In this document: piece by piece, positions 48,530-61,070 of the stretch
Numbering within the stretch: position 1 is the first letter of the stretch
Layout: each line of letters opens with the position of its first letter
Assembly: GCF_022201045.2 (NCBI RefSeq)
Contig: NC_068560.1
Coordinates: 5,736,001 to 5,800,000, forward strand
Direction of reading: 5' to 3'
DNA length: 64,000 bases
From: Citrus sinensis
Lineage: Eukaryota; Streptophyta; Magnoliopsida; Sapindales; Rutaceae
Notes under the pieces: model-generated
The model's database searches: none
What the model saw: the letters and a program-made list of their open reading frames with translations, nothing else
What the model was told of the DNA's origin: nothing
Made by a program: the position numbers and the translations under genes

Positions 48530-51500
48530 ACGTCGGCTGCTCGTCTGGAACGTCGATGGCGTGCGGCGTACAACTTACCGGCTGAACATCGATGACGATC
48601 AAGATGCGAGCAGGATTGTTTGGGTTGTGTCGCCGACGTAGGGGGTGATTAGAGGAGTTTAAAGCCTTAGATGTGTGGCTGATTTTTGATAATTGGGTTT
48701 CAATTTGGGATTTTGACTTCTAATTGTATAATTTGCAAGATGGCAGGTACCAGACATCTGTCCACAAAAACATAGCTAAATTGATTGGCGAAGTAGAGGA
48801 TCCAGCTGCAGTGCATACGTGATTTGGAATTACCGATTTTTGGCCGTTAGATTGCAAAGAGAAAAATCCAACGGCTCTGAACTAACGTATGGTAATAAAG
48901 ATGTTAACTGGTTACTGGCATTACCAGCGTTTTCAGAAGAAAAAAAAAAATAGGGTTAGTCGGTTAGAAAAATCGTCGGCGTCGTGTCATTAAGGGGTTT
49001 CTAATGGTAAGTCGTTAACTAGGCTTTTTATATCCAGACGTTGGGGTAATAGAGGAGAAGTTGGAAATCTCGTCGTCCATCAATGAACTGAGAAGAGAAC
49101 TCGTACACGGGCCGTATTGAAGGGGATTTGATGAAGATCAAATCGTCGGTGGAGATTCAAATGCTGGTCATTGAACGTGTAAGTGAAGATTGAGGTAAGT
49201 TTTTCATAAGAATTGCAAACTTGAGGGTGTTAGTTAGCGTGCTTGTGAATAATTAATTTGTGTAATTTTATAGTGGGTATATTGGGGCTCTGAAATTATA
49301 CAATGGGATGAAATTATAGAACAGGATACACACAGTATAGGGGTGTTTGCTTGTCTAATGTAGATGTAAGTCGGGTTTCTTTTTATAGTTAGCGTATTAT
49401 AGATTTAAATTTATTCACTTTGATTATTTCTCTATGGAGGCTTTCAGAATTGATTTCACTGGATCCCAAAAGCTTAACCATTAAATAAGTATCTTCGTAT
49501 ATGTCTAGTTTTATCTCGATTGTACATGTCACTGATACTGCAACAACTCCATAGACTTCAAACCAAGTTGTTCTGGCTTATTTCTTAGAGGTTCTACACT
49601 GTCAAACAAAATTCGGCATATTTTTGTGGTTAAATAATGACAACTGTTGTTGTGTGGGCTGTTTTTCCTTTTGTCATTTCAGCGAAATTAATATGGTATG
49701 TAATCTTGTGTATGTTTTGAAGTCATAATAAAAGTAATTTGTGTTGTCATAACCTCCTTATGTGATATAGGATTACAAACTTGTCATCCCTGGCTGTTGA
49801 AATTCACAGAGCCAACTACTTATTCTATATCTCCTATGATGGAAAATGGAAATAAACTCCTTATATGCCCAGGAATTAGGCAAAATCTAGCCTGTGTGTA
49901 CAAAACCTTTTGATTAATCATGTCAGTTTTAATCAGGGCAGCTTTTAATACAAAATCACTCACTATTAATTGTTGCACATTATTTTGATTTACACCAAGT
50001 ATTTGGCTTGCAAAAGACCACCTGCAGCTCTACAAGCAATCTAAACTTATTTTCCACAATCGCATTCTTAATCATAATCACAAGCAGTCCACACATTGCA
50101 TACCATATGTTCATTGTGTCATCTGGATTATCTCCATTTTCCATCTGCAAATCTAATATATATCCATCAACACTATGCAAATGTGTTGGATCTCTATCAG
50201 CCTGCTTCTGTAACATCCCAATTGTGTTACGTCTTTATCTCTTTTAATATTTTGAATTTATATTAATTTTTAGATTCAAATTTAATTTAAAGACTGAGTT
50301 AAGTTGGATAAGAAGTGTAGATTGGGACAACCCCTTTGTATTTAAATTGTATTAGCTTAGTGGAAGCTTATGTTATTAACTAAGTTATGTGGGTATTAAA
50401 CAACAGAGAGAGAAGAAACAAGAACAAAAGAAAAGAATGAGTGCAGTGGAAGCAAACTAAGGTGTGTGCTGGGTTTTCATGAAACTGAAGAAGTTTGGGG
50501 AAGCAAGAAGCTTGAGAACGATTCTTATACAAGGAAATGGTCGTAGTTGGGAGGTTTATTAGAATTGGATGAAATGTTATATGTAGTTTTGAGCTTATGT
50601 TCTTTATTTAAGGTTGCTGCATTTTCTTATAATTTCTATCTACTTTTTAGAAGGAGTTTTTGTTGCTGATCAACCAGAAGATATTGTAGCTAATCAGGAT
50701 TGACCCGACTAAATCTGGGAGTGGAATATTTTCCAACAAATAGTTTTATCTTATTATAATTAATTCTTAAGCATCTGTTTTGGTAATGTCTGCACTAATA
50801 TAATTGTAATCCATAAATTTCTTAGCCATGTCTGACATTGTCTTTTAGTTCAACAGAATTGGTTAAATGATTTGATTAAGATTGATAAGAACTAGATATT
50901 AATTATATTCTTATATTGTTATCGAAAGAAAATGGTTAGAGTTTTATTAAACCATTAATTAAACTAGCTTGTGGTTTATTTTATTTTTTAATGTAATCTG
51001 TATTGAAATTTATGTTTAGTTGTTAATTAACCATATGATTATTTGTTTTTTAGTATTACAACCTAGTGTTTGTCACCACTATGAAAGAGTATATAATTTC
51101 TTAAGTGTTTGGCCTCTGGATCATATTTTTTAGGAGTAATTTAATAACTTCCATAATTTAGTTTTTATATTACCTCTGTAATTAAGTTGTAATTTGTTTT
51201 CCTGAACCATAACCTTTTATAATCACTGAACTGTATTTATTTTGTGTAAGTTTAGAGTTTATGTAAGTTCTGAATAGTAATTATTTATACCAAAAATTGT
51301 AATTTTCTGTGATTAACTAGTCTGTTGAGTGTTGAGATAAAGTTCTGGCTACACTTTTAGAAAAATTTGTGTTCTGCTTAGTAGCTTTTATACTCCCTTA
51401 CATGTACCCTTTCTGAATCATATGCAGATTTAGATTTTAGTTTTTGGGGCCTTTATGGCATACAATAGGTTTTGGGCTGTATGCCTGAACATTTAGCCTT

Positions 51501-51843
51501 TCGGGAGTAGCTCTGCGCATGCTTGTACGATTAGCTTGATTTATTGTGTATGACTAGCTTATTACCCTCGGTACATTGTTCGGTAATTTTTTTTTTTTTT
51601 TTCAGTTGTTAATGCTATAGAAATAGGTTTTATTGTGTTTGCCCTTTTAGCTGGCCTGCTTATAACGAAATTGCTTGTACAATATAGATGATATAGCAAT
51701 TATCAATAATTAGATGTAATTTAAATTTGTTATGGTTATATGATATCTGAATAATTAAGTTTGAAATCGCTGATTTGAAGCCACGAAGGAAGAGAATAGC
51801 CGTTTAAGTGGAATTTATAATTCATTTTAGAGCATTGTAATGC
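48530..51843. other. Gene-poor region, no recognisable coding sequence
   Basis: The sequence is less AT-rich than most spacers but contains no ORF I can identify. A 78-codon minus frame at 49980-50216 has no recognised family. Transcribed noncoding exons cannot be excluded. Confidence 0.4.
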
Positions 51844-51844
51844 A

Positions 51845-52431
51845 GGAATGAAATTGGGGACAGTTCGTAAGCAGAAGGCATTCAATTCTGATAGCTGTAC
51901 TGAAACGATGATTGCTGTCAATGGTGAAGGAAATAGAGCCATGCAAAATAGCTATGGATTTGTCAGCTTCTTGTAAGTTTGTGAAATAACTCGAAAAAAA
52001 GGTCATCGATCAATTATTTTTTTTCACATAGAAAGATTGAACTTATTTTTTTCTTAATGAGAGGTTTTTGTTGAAATCTTTGAATGTTCAGTGAGGAAGC
52101 TGTACGTTGGATACATTGGATAAAGGCAAATGATGAAAGGGCATGCAGTACAAGAGAGGTTAGTAAGCTGGAAGTGAAGTTTTAATTGATTTAGTTGAAA
52201 TACAATATGTTAGGAATGATAGGTATTAATATCCGTTGAATTCCTGTAGGTTCGAAAAAGAACTAGGATTGGGATTTAAGAACTTACCACCGGGTGAAAA
52301 AAGCAAAAATATAAGTCAGTCGCACAGAGTTGAGAAAGTTGCTGATGAGGAGGCCAAATTTCTAACCCGGTGCGGACCCTATAGGTTTGCGGCTGCTGTG
52401 GGACAACTGACAGATGAGTAGAGGGAAGTAG
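51845..52431 (+). pseudogene. Relic of an unidentified spliced gene, broken by a TAG
   Basis: Exon-like blocks with good splice sites are 51845-51972 (ATG at 51848, donor GTAAGT), about 52092-52158 (donor GTTAGT) and one starting near 52250. The first two join in frame; the third does not without a frameshift. The third block encodes EEAKFLTRCGPYRFAAAVGQ, then LTDE, a TAG at 52419-52421, and REVVCEMGLDNLIKL. That style resembles N-terminal parts of plant Ulp1-like or transposon-captured proteins. I do not recognise it with certainty. Confidence 0.35.
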
Positions 52432-52847
52432 TTTGTGAAATGGGACTAGACAATCTCATTAAACTAAATCTTATTTTGTATGTTTTGATATCATAATAAC
52501 AGTTTCTGTATTGCAACGAATGTTATGCCTGGCTTTAGTGCTTTAGCAAACTTATCATTAGTCCATGTTAAACTTGTTCTTAGCCTACATTGCTCATGAA
52601 TCATGATGGTGCATGGGTGAATAAACTAATTATATCCTCTGGACAATTGCTAGGTTGTGATATTACTGAGCTGTAACATTATTTATGATTGTTTCCTTGC
52701 TTCAAGCATTTTCTGCTTTCAGGTTATGAATGATGTGCGCACTCTGATTATACCCATCTTTACTATATGGAAAAATAAGGATTTGATGCGCTAAATTACT
52801 GTTGATGCAACGGTTCTTGTAAATGTACTTGAATGATCAAATTTCTT
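52245..52847 (+). repeat. Donor copy of a 603 bp duplicated segment
   Basis: It is colinear with 57175-57777 without indels and with about eleven substitutions counted by eye. It covers the third block of the gene relic and its downstream sequence. The other copy is the inserted one, since only that one is flanked by a target duplication. Confidence 0.9.
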
Positions 52848-52849
52848 TT

Positions 52850-53394
52850 GCCTTCTGTGCTGCTGCAGTGACCTCAAAGCGGGTTATTCTGGAGAGCTTT
52901 TCCTCTAATATTTGGATAATCATTTGCGACACTACACCATTATCTCCAATATTCGAGTGGTCATTCACAAGAGGATTTTCCATTGTTTACAGATGGTTCT
53001 TCATTACACTAAGTTTGGAGAAAGAAATGAGATAAAAAAAAATGTAAAGAGTAAAAGGGATAAAGAAAGAGAGAAGAATAACAACAGTAAACTGAAAATT
53101 TATTATTATACCAGTAAATTACTTGACAACAATTATCAGGATTGAGTAACAGAGCAAACAAAAACCCCTAAAGAAACTGGGGATATGGCGATGTAATAAA
53201 AAGAAAAAGACAAAAAAGAATGAGATAAGTCAACATGAAGGTGCCGACAATAGAAAGATGCACCATTCTAAATAGCTTAACATCAGATACGTGTTAAACA
53301 ATGGAGATGCTAATCAATCTTTTCTTTTAGCCCACATGTCAAAAATGCCTTATTAAAATAAAGAATCTTAATTGTGAATCTGTCACTTGCTACC
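52850..53394. other. Intergenic AT-rich sequence
   Basis: No gene is recognised; it contains a purine-rich, Lys-codon-like stretch near 53030-53100 without protein similarity. Confidence 0.4.
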
Positions 53395-55330
53395 TCAGCC
53401 TGTGACTGCAAGTTTCCTTCTCCACTGATGCTCCGGTACTTTATAATTTACAACTCCATGGAAGAGGAATGGATCAAGCACACAATTCTCACTTTTGTAA
53501 ATACCTGCTTGGATGCTTGCCATTAATTCTGTAACCTACCTTCCAAAAAATCCTCTAGTTTTTATAGCTGCTTCCATTAACATATCATCAGTGAAGCCCT
53601 TAATCTCTATCTTTTGTTGTTGACCTTTGAACAATTTGTGAACCAAACCAACTTTTTTTGTTCTCGCTTCAATGATATACTTGTCCAAAAAGAGCTTTAG
53701 GAGCTTAAAGCATTCCTCTTCGTCGGGCAAAGGGAATTTCCAGGACTTCAATAATATGGTGTGCCATTGCTGAATCAAGATCACCACAACGATTAGTGTT
53801 GAGCTTCACTCGTGTACCTTTGGAATAAAATAGACACCATTTAAAGTCACATCAACATATCCTCAACTTCAACAGGCAAATCCCACACATGTATGAAACA
53901 GTACATGTGCAAATCTTCAAGTAAGAATTTTATTTACTTAGTGTTGTGTAAATCCCTGCTGCAAGAGCAGTCGCTCTCCCAACAGCAGCAACCAGCTTAT
54001 TTTGGTCGGTTAATATGGCTTATAAACCCCCTGCACAAGACAGATACATACAAAGCAACAAGTTTGAATGTAATAACATTTGAACAGGTGACATCATAAC
54101 AACATTAAGCATAGTATTTAATACATGTTCTCGTTAAGCTAAACTATTGGAATATCCTTTCTGGCAAAAGAATGGTATCTAATAGTGGAAGTGCAACTGA
54201 TAGCATATATAATTATGTTTAGAGAAGCGGCAGGTAGTGGATGTGGGTTGTTCAAACAACAAGGTACCTAAGGAATTATTTGGAACCTTGTCTACTAAGA
54301 AATCGCATTATCAAACTAAAATCAACTAGGAGATATTATTATAATACCATCAAAGCATTAGTTGTAAACAGTTCAACTATTTAAGCTTTTTTCAATTACA
54401 TTGAATTAAATTGAATTTATACCCCTAGTATGGTCAAAGGCAGTGTTTATGGCAGCAATCCATTTTCCTCTTTCTGCATTTGCACGATCCATTTGCATTC
54501 TCCATTACACATCTTCAGTAAGCTTTGCTTAATGTGCTCTCCCTTCTGCTTTTGCCATTGCTCTCACCCTGATTGGTTCACATTCTATCTCAGCCTTCCC
54601 CCTCTCTATCTTCGCTTTTGTGCTTTAATCTGTTCTTCGGTAACTCATCAACCTTGCTCCTGCCTTATGATGACTCTTCTTGCATTTTTCAACCTCTTGG
54701 TTTCTCGCTTTGTGATAATTCATTTTCAGCCTGTAACAAGTGCTAGTCATATTCATAAACATGCCTGTAACAAAAATTACTAAGCCAACCCAAAAACAAA
54801 AACGAAAACTTTGCAAATTACTTCTTTCTCCAAACTGAAATATTAGCATCCAGTTAAAATAAAAGATTATATTCCTCTAGGCCACAACAAGGAGGAATAT
54901 ATTCTTTAAAAACGTCGAACAAGAATAATGAACGCAGCTCAAAAGTTAGCATCTCATGGCCTTATATTCAGCAGCATTTGCAGCTAGTTGTGCTTGTTTG
55001 GTCTCTTCTTGCTTCTTCATAAATTGAAAAGCCTACAAGAATCTATATATGCGTGTGTAAATCACCAAAATAGAGACAAGGATTGATAATTCGGAAAAAA
55101 TAAAAAACTCAAAATGGAAACCTTTTAGGCATTACGAGATGCGCTGATCTCCCTCAAAATCTTGGCAACTTGGTCAAAGGGTTCCAGGTGGAAGCCGACA
55201 GAGGTCGTTCTGGGATGGTCAATCCCAACCGCCTGCAGATCATTAAGGCAAATCAGACGGTTGAGATTGCCCATATTGAGAAGAAGTACCAAAATAGAAA
55301 GGAGAGAAGTTCGTAGGGCTATCAGCAAAT
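53395..55330 (-). pseudogene. ATAD3-type AAA ATPase, unprocessed pseudogene
   Basis: Read on the minus strand, blocks of a plant ATAD3-like protein appear in order. They are: DQVAKILREISASRN (about 55125-55200), FQFMKKQEETKQAQLAANAA (54947-55035), a charged coiled-coil part with DRANAERGKW (about 54430-54740), LTDQNKLVAAVG (53940-54020), the end of the AAA module with FPLPDEEECFKLLKLFLDKY (53536-53740), and MASIQAGIYKSENCVLDP (53395-53530). Intron sequence remains between blocks, so it is not a retrocopy. ATAD3 proteins are mitochondrial inner-membrane ATPases. The Walker A/B part is deleted between about 53810 and 53940, and there are stops and frameshifts. Confidence 0.82.
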
Positions 55331-56153
55331 TGAAACCTTTAATTAATTCATACGTATACTGGCTACTTTATTCACGAACTTATTTTATCTTTGTCGCATT
55401 CATTATATGTGAATTTTATTCCAACGGAAATTGGCATGTAACGTTGACTTCCATCTAACTGGTTCTTCCATTTAAGAATGTATTAATTGTTTTCAACCAG
55501 TTACTTATAATTGCGTACCATATAATTGTAGAACTTTTGGTGACCGGCTCTTAACTTGTTTATTAGGTTACTCTCACCTGTCTATGTGTTCAATCGCCAT
55601 CCATTAGATAATATCGAACGGTCAGTTTGGTAAAGACAAAATTGGGGGATTTGGAATCACTGATGCAAAGTAGCCGGCTCCTGTACGGCTGTGTTTGGTA
55701 GAACTGTATTCTCATTCAATAAAATAATCTACGAAGAACTTGATAACTACCCAAAGAATAATTCAGTTCATTCGTTACCTGAGATGAAAAAAAATCTATA
55801 TACCGAGAAAATTACTTAACTGGGGTAAGTATTCCAACAAACGAATCAGACATTAAAGCACCGAAAAGTATAATATCGCTAAGAAAATGCTCCAAAACTA
55901 TGTAAAACAGGTGTCCATGATAAGCTTTATAAAGGTTTCTAAAGGACTAAACTTGGGTGCACTTCAAAAACCACAGAGATGTGGTAATGCTGGAGACTAG
56001 CTAATACAATTTGACAAAAGTACATTTGCCAGGAGGATACATGAGAAGGCCAAGAACCTATGTAAAGGCTAGGTAGGCCAAGTATGACACAAAAAATAGA
56101 GATAAAACTAGAAGGCAAATTCCAGAGTGCCACATGACAGAGCAGGAAATTGA
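55331..56153. other. Intergenic, downstream of the CCDC47-like gene
   Basis: No gene is seen. The part next to 56154 should be the 3' UTR of the minus-strand CCDC47-like gene. Confidence 0.5.
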
Positions 56154-59100
56154 CTAGTGACCTCGGGTCATCTTCATCTTCGGCACAGCTTTCTTCATCT
56201 GACGAGCACGCTCTTTCGCTTCCTTCTTGCGAATAGCCTCTGCAGATAGCTTTGCATCTGCCTCCTCAATCATCTTCTTCCTATCTGCCTTCTTTCTCTG
56301 CAAGGCTTCCTGCCTAGCATTTTGAAGTTCTTTGTATGCCTCTTGGGCTGCCTTCTGTCTGGCTGCCTCTGTTTTAGATCGAGCCTGCAATTCAGTAGTT
56401 GATTCAGTGTTAATAATGTGACTAAACATGGCATATTAGTCAAATTAAGAAAAAAGGTATTATAAGTTAACAGACCTGTGGACTGAGCTTGTAACGTCCG
56501 ATCAAATCAATGTAATAGGGTACAAGAGCAACCAATCGAGTCATATCAGCCATGTTGTTGGCATCAGGTAGGGCAAACTTAAACAACAGCATCTTCCTAT
56601 GTGTGCCAGGGTGTTGATCAGAAAAATGCATTGATATGAAATCCTTTCCATGTTTTTCAAAAGCTTTTTCGCCGAACACCTGCAAAATACCAATTGCAAA
56701 ATTTATATATGCAGACTATTCAAGAAGACATACTGCCACATGACCTAATAAGCATAAAGCAATAATAAACAATCTGAGAATGAGTCATAAATGAAACAGA
56801 AAATAATGTACAAGCAACTGGCTCGTGCACTTATAAAATAGAAACATTAAGCATCTTTTTTGTTTTTTTGGGGGGGGGCAGCAGCGGCTCAGAAACAAAA
56901 TAAGTATATTACATGTAGGAAATGAACATACGGACAAGAAGTCCATGAAGACAAAAGACAAAATCCCCAACCTCAAGAACTGTAAATCCAATAAGATCAA
57001 AAATTCCAACAAATGAAGTTACACCATAGCTGCTTTCCAACTAATTAAAAAAAAAAAAACAAATCTTTAACCTTTGGAAAGATAGAAGCCCACAGAGAAG
57101 GCCAGATTTTAACAGTGTCCCAAAGAAACCTGTAATTCTCCGTCACTTTGTTTTAAAAATTCTTAAGTTTCTTATGTAGGTTCGAAAAAGAACTAGGATT
57201 GGGATTTAAGAACTTACCACCGGGTGAAAAAAGCAAAAATATAAGTCAGTCGCACAGAGTTGAGAAAGTTGCTGATGAGGAGGCCAAATTTCTAACCCGG
57301 TGCGGACCCTATAGATTTGCGGCTGCTGTGGGACAACTAACAGATGAGTAGAGGGAAGTAGTTTGTGAAATGGGACTAGACAATCTCATTAAGCTAAATC
57401 TTATTTTGTATGTTTTGATATCATAATAACAGTTTCTGTATTGCAACGAATGTTATGCCTGGGTTTAGTGCTTTAGCAAACTTATCATTAGTCCATGTTA
57501 AACTTGTTCTTAGCCTACATTGATCATGAATCATGATGGTGCATGGGTGAATAAACTAATTATATCCTCTGGACAATTGCTAGGTTGTGATATTACTGAG
57601 CTATAACATTATTTATGATTGTTTCCTTGCTTCAAGCATTTTCTGCTTTCAGGTTATGAATGATGTGCGCACTCTGATTATTCCCATCTTTACTAGATGG
57701 AAAAATAAGGATTTGATGCGCTAAATTACTGTTGATGTAACAATTCTTGTAAATGTACTTGAATGATCAAATTTCTTGGAAAGATAGAAGCCCACAGAGA
57801 AGGCCAGATTTTAACAGTGTCCCAAAGAAACCTGTAATTCTCCATCACTTTGTTTTAAAAATTCTTAAGTTTCTTTCAATCCATAGGACCCAAAATATAG
57901 CCATAACTTTGCAATCCCATAAGTCAGAAGCCTTCCCCCTACCTTTAACCATCAGATTTTTTTTTTCCCCAAGAGAACAGAAAAGCTTGTTGCAGGTGCT
58001 GCCCAGCTCAATTTAAAAGTCCTAACCAGCTTGGACCATAAGAACACAGCACTATATCACTTTTTTAATTCTATCAACTCTACGTAAACTCAGTCTTGAA
58101 TGGATAAATTAACGAAAAATATATAAAACAACCTCAAGGATTCTGGTTTCATTGGAAAATTATCAAACCAAAAGAGAGCAATTTACGAAATAAAGCCAGA
58201 GCCACAAGTTTGTGGGGGGGGGGGGGGGGGGGGGGATTTACTAATATATTACAATCAGAGCTCTACTGATATTTACAATTAAAAATTAATCGGAACTTTC
58301 CTTAATAATTCTATTAAGGCACAACCCGGATTTCAACTCTAACTTAATACTGGAGAGATATCTAATCTACCCCAAACGACAAGAAAATAAGTAAACCCCT
58401 ACCCAATTTTATTGGGAGGGGAATCGAGTCCCAACCATTGCTAGGACTCGAACCCATGCACTCAAGGACCCCAAACCAATGGGCCAGACCCACAACAGAT
58501 TTCATCATACTTTAAAGGATTCAAAATAGAATTAGACTTCACAAAAGAAAGAGAGAAGAGTCACCAATGGAGGGGCCCAGAAGGTTGAATCAATATTAAT
58601 AATAGTACCAAAGATAACATCAACTCTTAGCTCAAAGCATTCCTATTGCCTCCTTTTCTAATTATAACTCTGCCAACCCAAAAACAAATGCTGATAGAAA
58701 TTCTGGCGAGTATTGATGAATGATGACTCTGCTGAGGTTTAATGAACCCAGCGAGTCAGTGGCATGGCTTGAAGGTCACCAGTGCATTCAACGGTTGCCA
58801 GTAAGTTCTAAGGTTGACGGAGGGTCACCAATGAGTACTGAGGTTGTAAATGTCAGATTACCTAAAACAAACAGACCTGAAGGAAGAAAAAGTAACAGCA
58901 ACTTTGATTGGGACATCTTTTCTGGCAGCTGTTGACAATGATGTTTAAAGGGTTTCATTGGTTGGTGTGCTATCCCTTTTTTGAAGTATGTAATTTCGGA
59001 AAGCGGTCAAAAAAATGAAAGGTGCTCTCAGCAACCACAGCCAAAAAAGGTTATGATACCCATGTGCTGGTTGTCATAAAATAGCATATTTTGGAAGTCC

Positions 59101-61070
59101 GAGGTTTCTTAAAATAGAAAAGATTGAAATGAAGATGATGGATATTGAGAAAGCATCAAGTAACTTTTAAAACACAGTTGAGAAGAAGATCATTGTTTTA
59201 CAAAGAGAAAGAGAGAAGTTTCTTAGAAGAGTGAGCAACTTTTCCTAAATTTAAGGCTACTAAACAACTTATTCTTCTTAAATGTATATTTTAATCAAAC
59301 ATAAATTTCAGCCCTTGACATGAGCCAACGGCTGGGCTTTATAGTCTACATCTGGAAGACTAAAGAAGACAAATTGAATGTACATAAAAGGCCATTCTCT
59401 TGAGCGGACAAGATAAAAATTTGCAATTAACGAACATTCTGTATGAACAATTGCAAAATCAATATATTTGCAATTAACGAAATTTTGTCGTTTGGCCAAA
59501 ATTCCAAGTGTCTGCATCAGAGAGTTCTGACATTTGTTATATATATGTGCTAAGCTTCTTAGGTCTAAACATCTCAATTCAAACAATGAACCGGATGCCA
59601 ATTTTAGACTGTTCACATCCGAAATGTTTTAGTTTCCTAAAAAGCAGACACTATTATAACAACCTCTTCCATAATGAGCTTGTAAAAAACTCTCTCCTAC
59701 CCTAATTTTCAAGGGCGTCTGTGCTGGATTGTTACTTTTTAGTACAAAATAATATGAAAAACTAGCAATGTTCATTTGTCTAATTTTTCTTTTTCAGCTA
59801 AAGTCATTTCTACGACACCTTTCTCTCCATAAATATACTCATACATCCAGATAGGGAAACAACACAAGTCACCACAAACTTAATTCACTCGCATTAATCA
59901 TCAGAAAACCACACTATCTTTCTATCTTGATCAAGCAACTACATAAAACAGCAATAAACAAGTAAATAATCAAAACACCAGACAATTTCAAAAACATAAG
60001 TTAACAAATCATCAAAAACTAACCTGTTCAAGCACAGTATCTGTGATCAAATCCCCAGCAACCTCCTTACTCTCCGAAACAACACCCAATTCATCCGCCA
60101 CCCACTTCTTCCCACCACCACTCGGCGCTGCCATCAACCCACCAGTAAACCTATTCAAATCCCTCACTTCCTTCTGCATTGCCTTTGCCACTTTCTTCTT
60201 CGCAACAGCAAACACCACGTGATCCATCGCCTCGTCGTTCATATAAACCTCGAAACTGATCTCGTCCTTGCAAGGCACGATCATGTTATAAAACCTCGAT
60301 ATCAAATCGTGCCTGCTCTTCAGCTCCATCGTGGCCAACAGCCCCGAACAGTACCTCCGCCCGCTCGCGTAGAATTTGAACACGTTCTGCCCTTCCTTCA
60401 ACAGCAACGGCGAGTCATCGCCTTCTCCCACGCCTAACAAGCTGAAATTCTTCTCGAAAATCGAATCTTTTGTCGCAAACTTCGCCGCCCAAGCAAGCGC
60501 CAGATTCTCATTCTCGCGCTTGCCAGTGAAGTAATTAATCACAAACATGATCAAAAAAGTAACGCAGACAATCTCGATCTTGTACGACGAGGATTTCTTC
60601 GAAACGGCCACGTTTTTGGATTCCCCCGTCGTTTTGCTTTCCGAAGTGGTTTGATCGGCGAGGGCATCTTCGGGAATTGACGTCGGGTCGGTTTCGGGAG
60701 CGGGGTGTTGGATAGGTACGCCTTCGAACTCGTCTTCGTCCCAGTAGTCAAACGACGTCGTTTGGGACGGGGAGGAGGAAGGGGTTTTAGATTGGGGATC
60801 CGAGGGGGAGGGAGTCGGGTTCGGGTTCGGATCTGGGTTCGTATCTGGAGTGGTTGTTGTGATGGGTGGTGATGATGAGGGATCGGATTGGGTTAAGGGG
60901 AGATCGGTGAGTTTGTGGAGGTCTAGGGTTTGTTCGTCGTCCTCCTCGACGACGTCGTCTTCGGCGTCGAAGCCTTCGAAGTGGGAGTCGGTAGTGGCGG
61001 CGGCGCGGGGGGGCGTGAAGGAAAGAGAGATGAGTAAGAGAGAGAGAATCAAAAGGCGCACGTGCGTCAT
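56154..61070 (-). CDS. CCDC47/PAT-complex-type ER membrane protein (DUF1682, At5g49945-like), 3 exons
   Basis: Exons 61070-60024, 56679-56476 and 56384-56154 give 1482 nt, 493 aa, in frame with GT-AG sites. The animal homologue CCDC47 is part of the PAT complex, which helps fold multi-pass proteins at the ER translocon; the plant role is inferred. Visible parts are a signal peptide (about 1-25), an acidic then Ser/Pro/Thr-rich lumenal segment (about 30-150), one membrane span at about 164-183, the DUF1682 body with LALAWAAKFATKDSIFEKNF, and a Lys/Arg/Ala-rich coiled-coil tail ending KMTRGH. The 3344 bp intron 1 carries the 603 bp patch insertion and a SINE-like element. The lumenal repeat-like Asn-Pro run (DPNPNPTPSPS) is probably variable. 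Confidence 0.9.
57074..57173. repeat. Left copy of the 100 bp target duplication
   Basis: Matches 57776-57875 with one mismatch noticed (CTCCGTCAC against CTCCATCAC). Together they flank the 603 bp patch. Confidence 0.93.
57175..57777 (+). other. 603 bp patch insertion copied from 52245-52847
   Basis: The segment is the second copy of the 603 bp repeat, about 98% identical by eye, same orientation, 4.9 kb from its donor. It lacks transposon ends, poly(A) or coding capacity and lies in intron 1 of the CCDC47-like gene between 100 bp direct repeats. It shares the TAG of the donor. Confidence 0.9.
57776..57875. repeat. Right copy of the 100 bp target duplication
   Basis: Direct repeat of 57074-57173. 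Its first two bases overlap the patch end (shared TT), a microhomology at the joint. Confidence 0.93.
58214..58495 (-). mobile_element. SINE-like element with pol III B box and a C22/G22 end
   Basis: On the minus strand a good B box (GGGTTCGAGTCCT, about 58460-58448) follows a head reading TGGGTCTGGCCCATTGG. A body and a 3' tail related to the 7640-7765 element come next, and the element ends at a run of 22 G on the plus strand (58214-58235), that is poly(C) on its own strand. No clean target duplication was found. It lies in intron 1 of the CCDC47-like gene. Confidence 0.5.

Noticed and set aside
49980..50216. 78-codon minus-strand ORF
   Set aside because: No recognisable family, no clear splice context or neighbours; kept only as a possibility within the gene-poor stretch.
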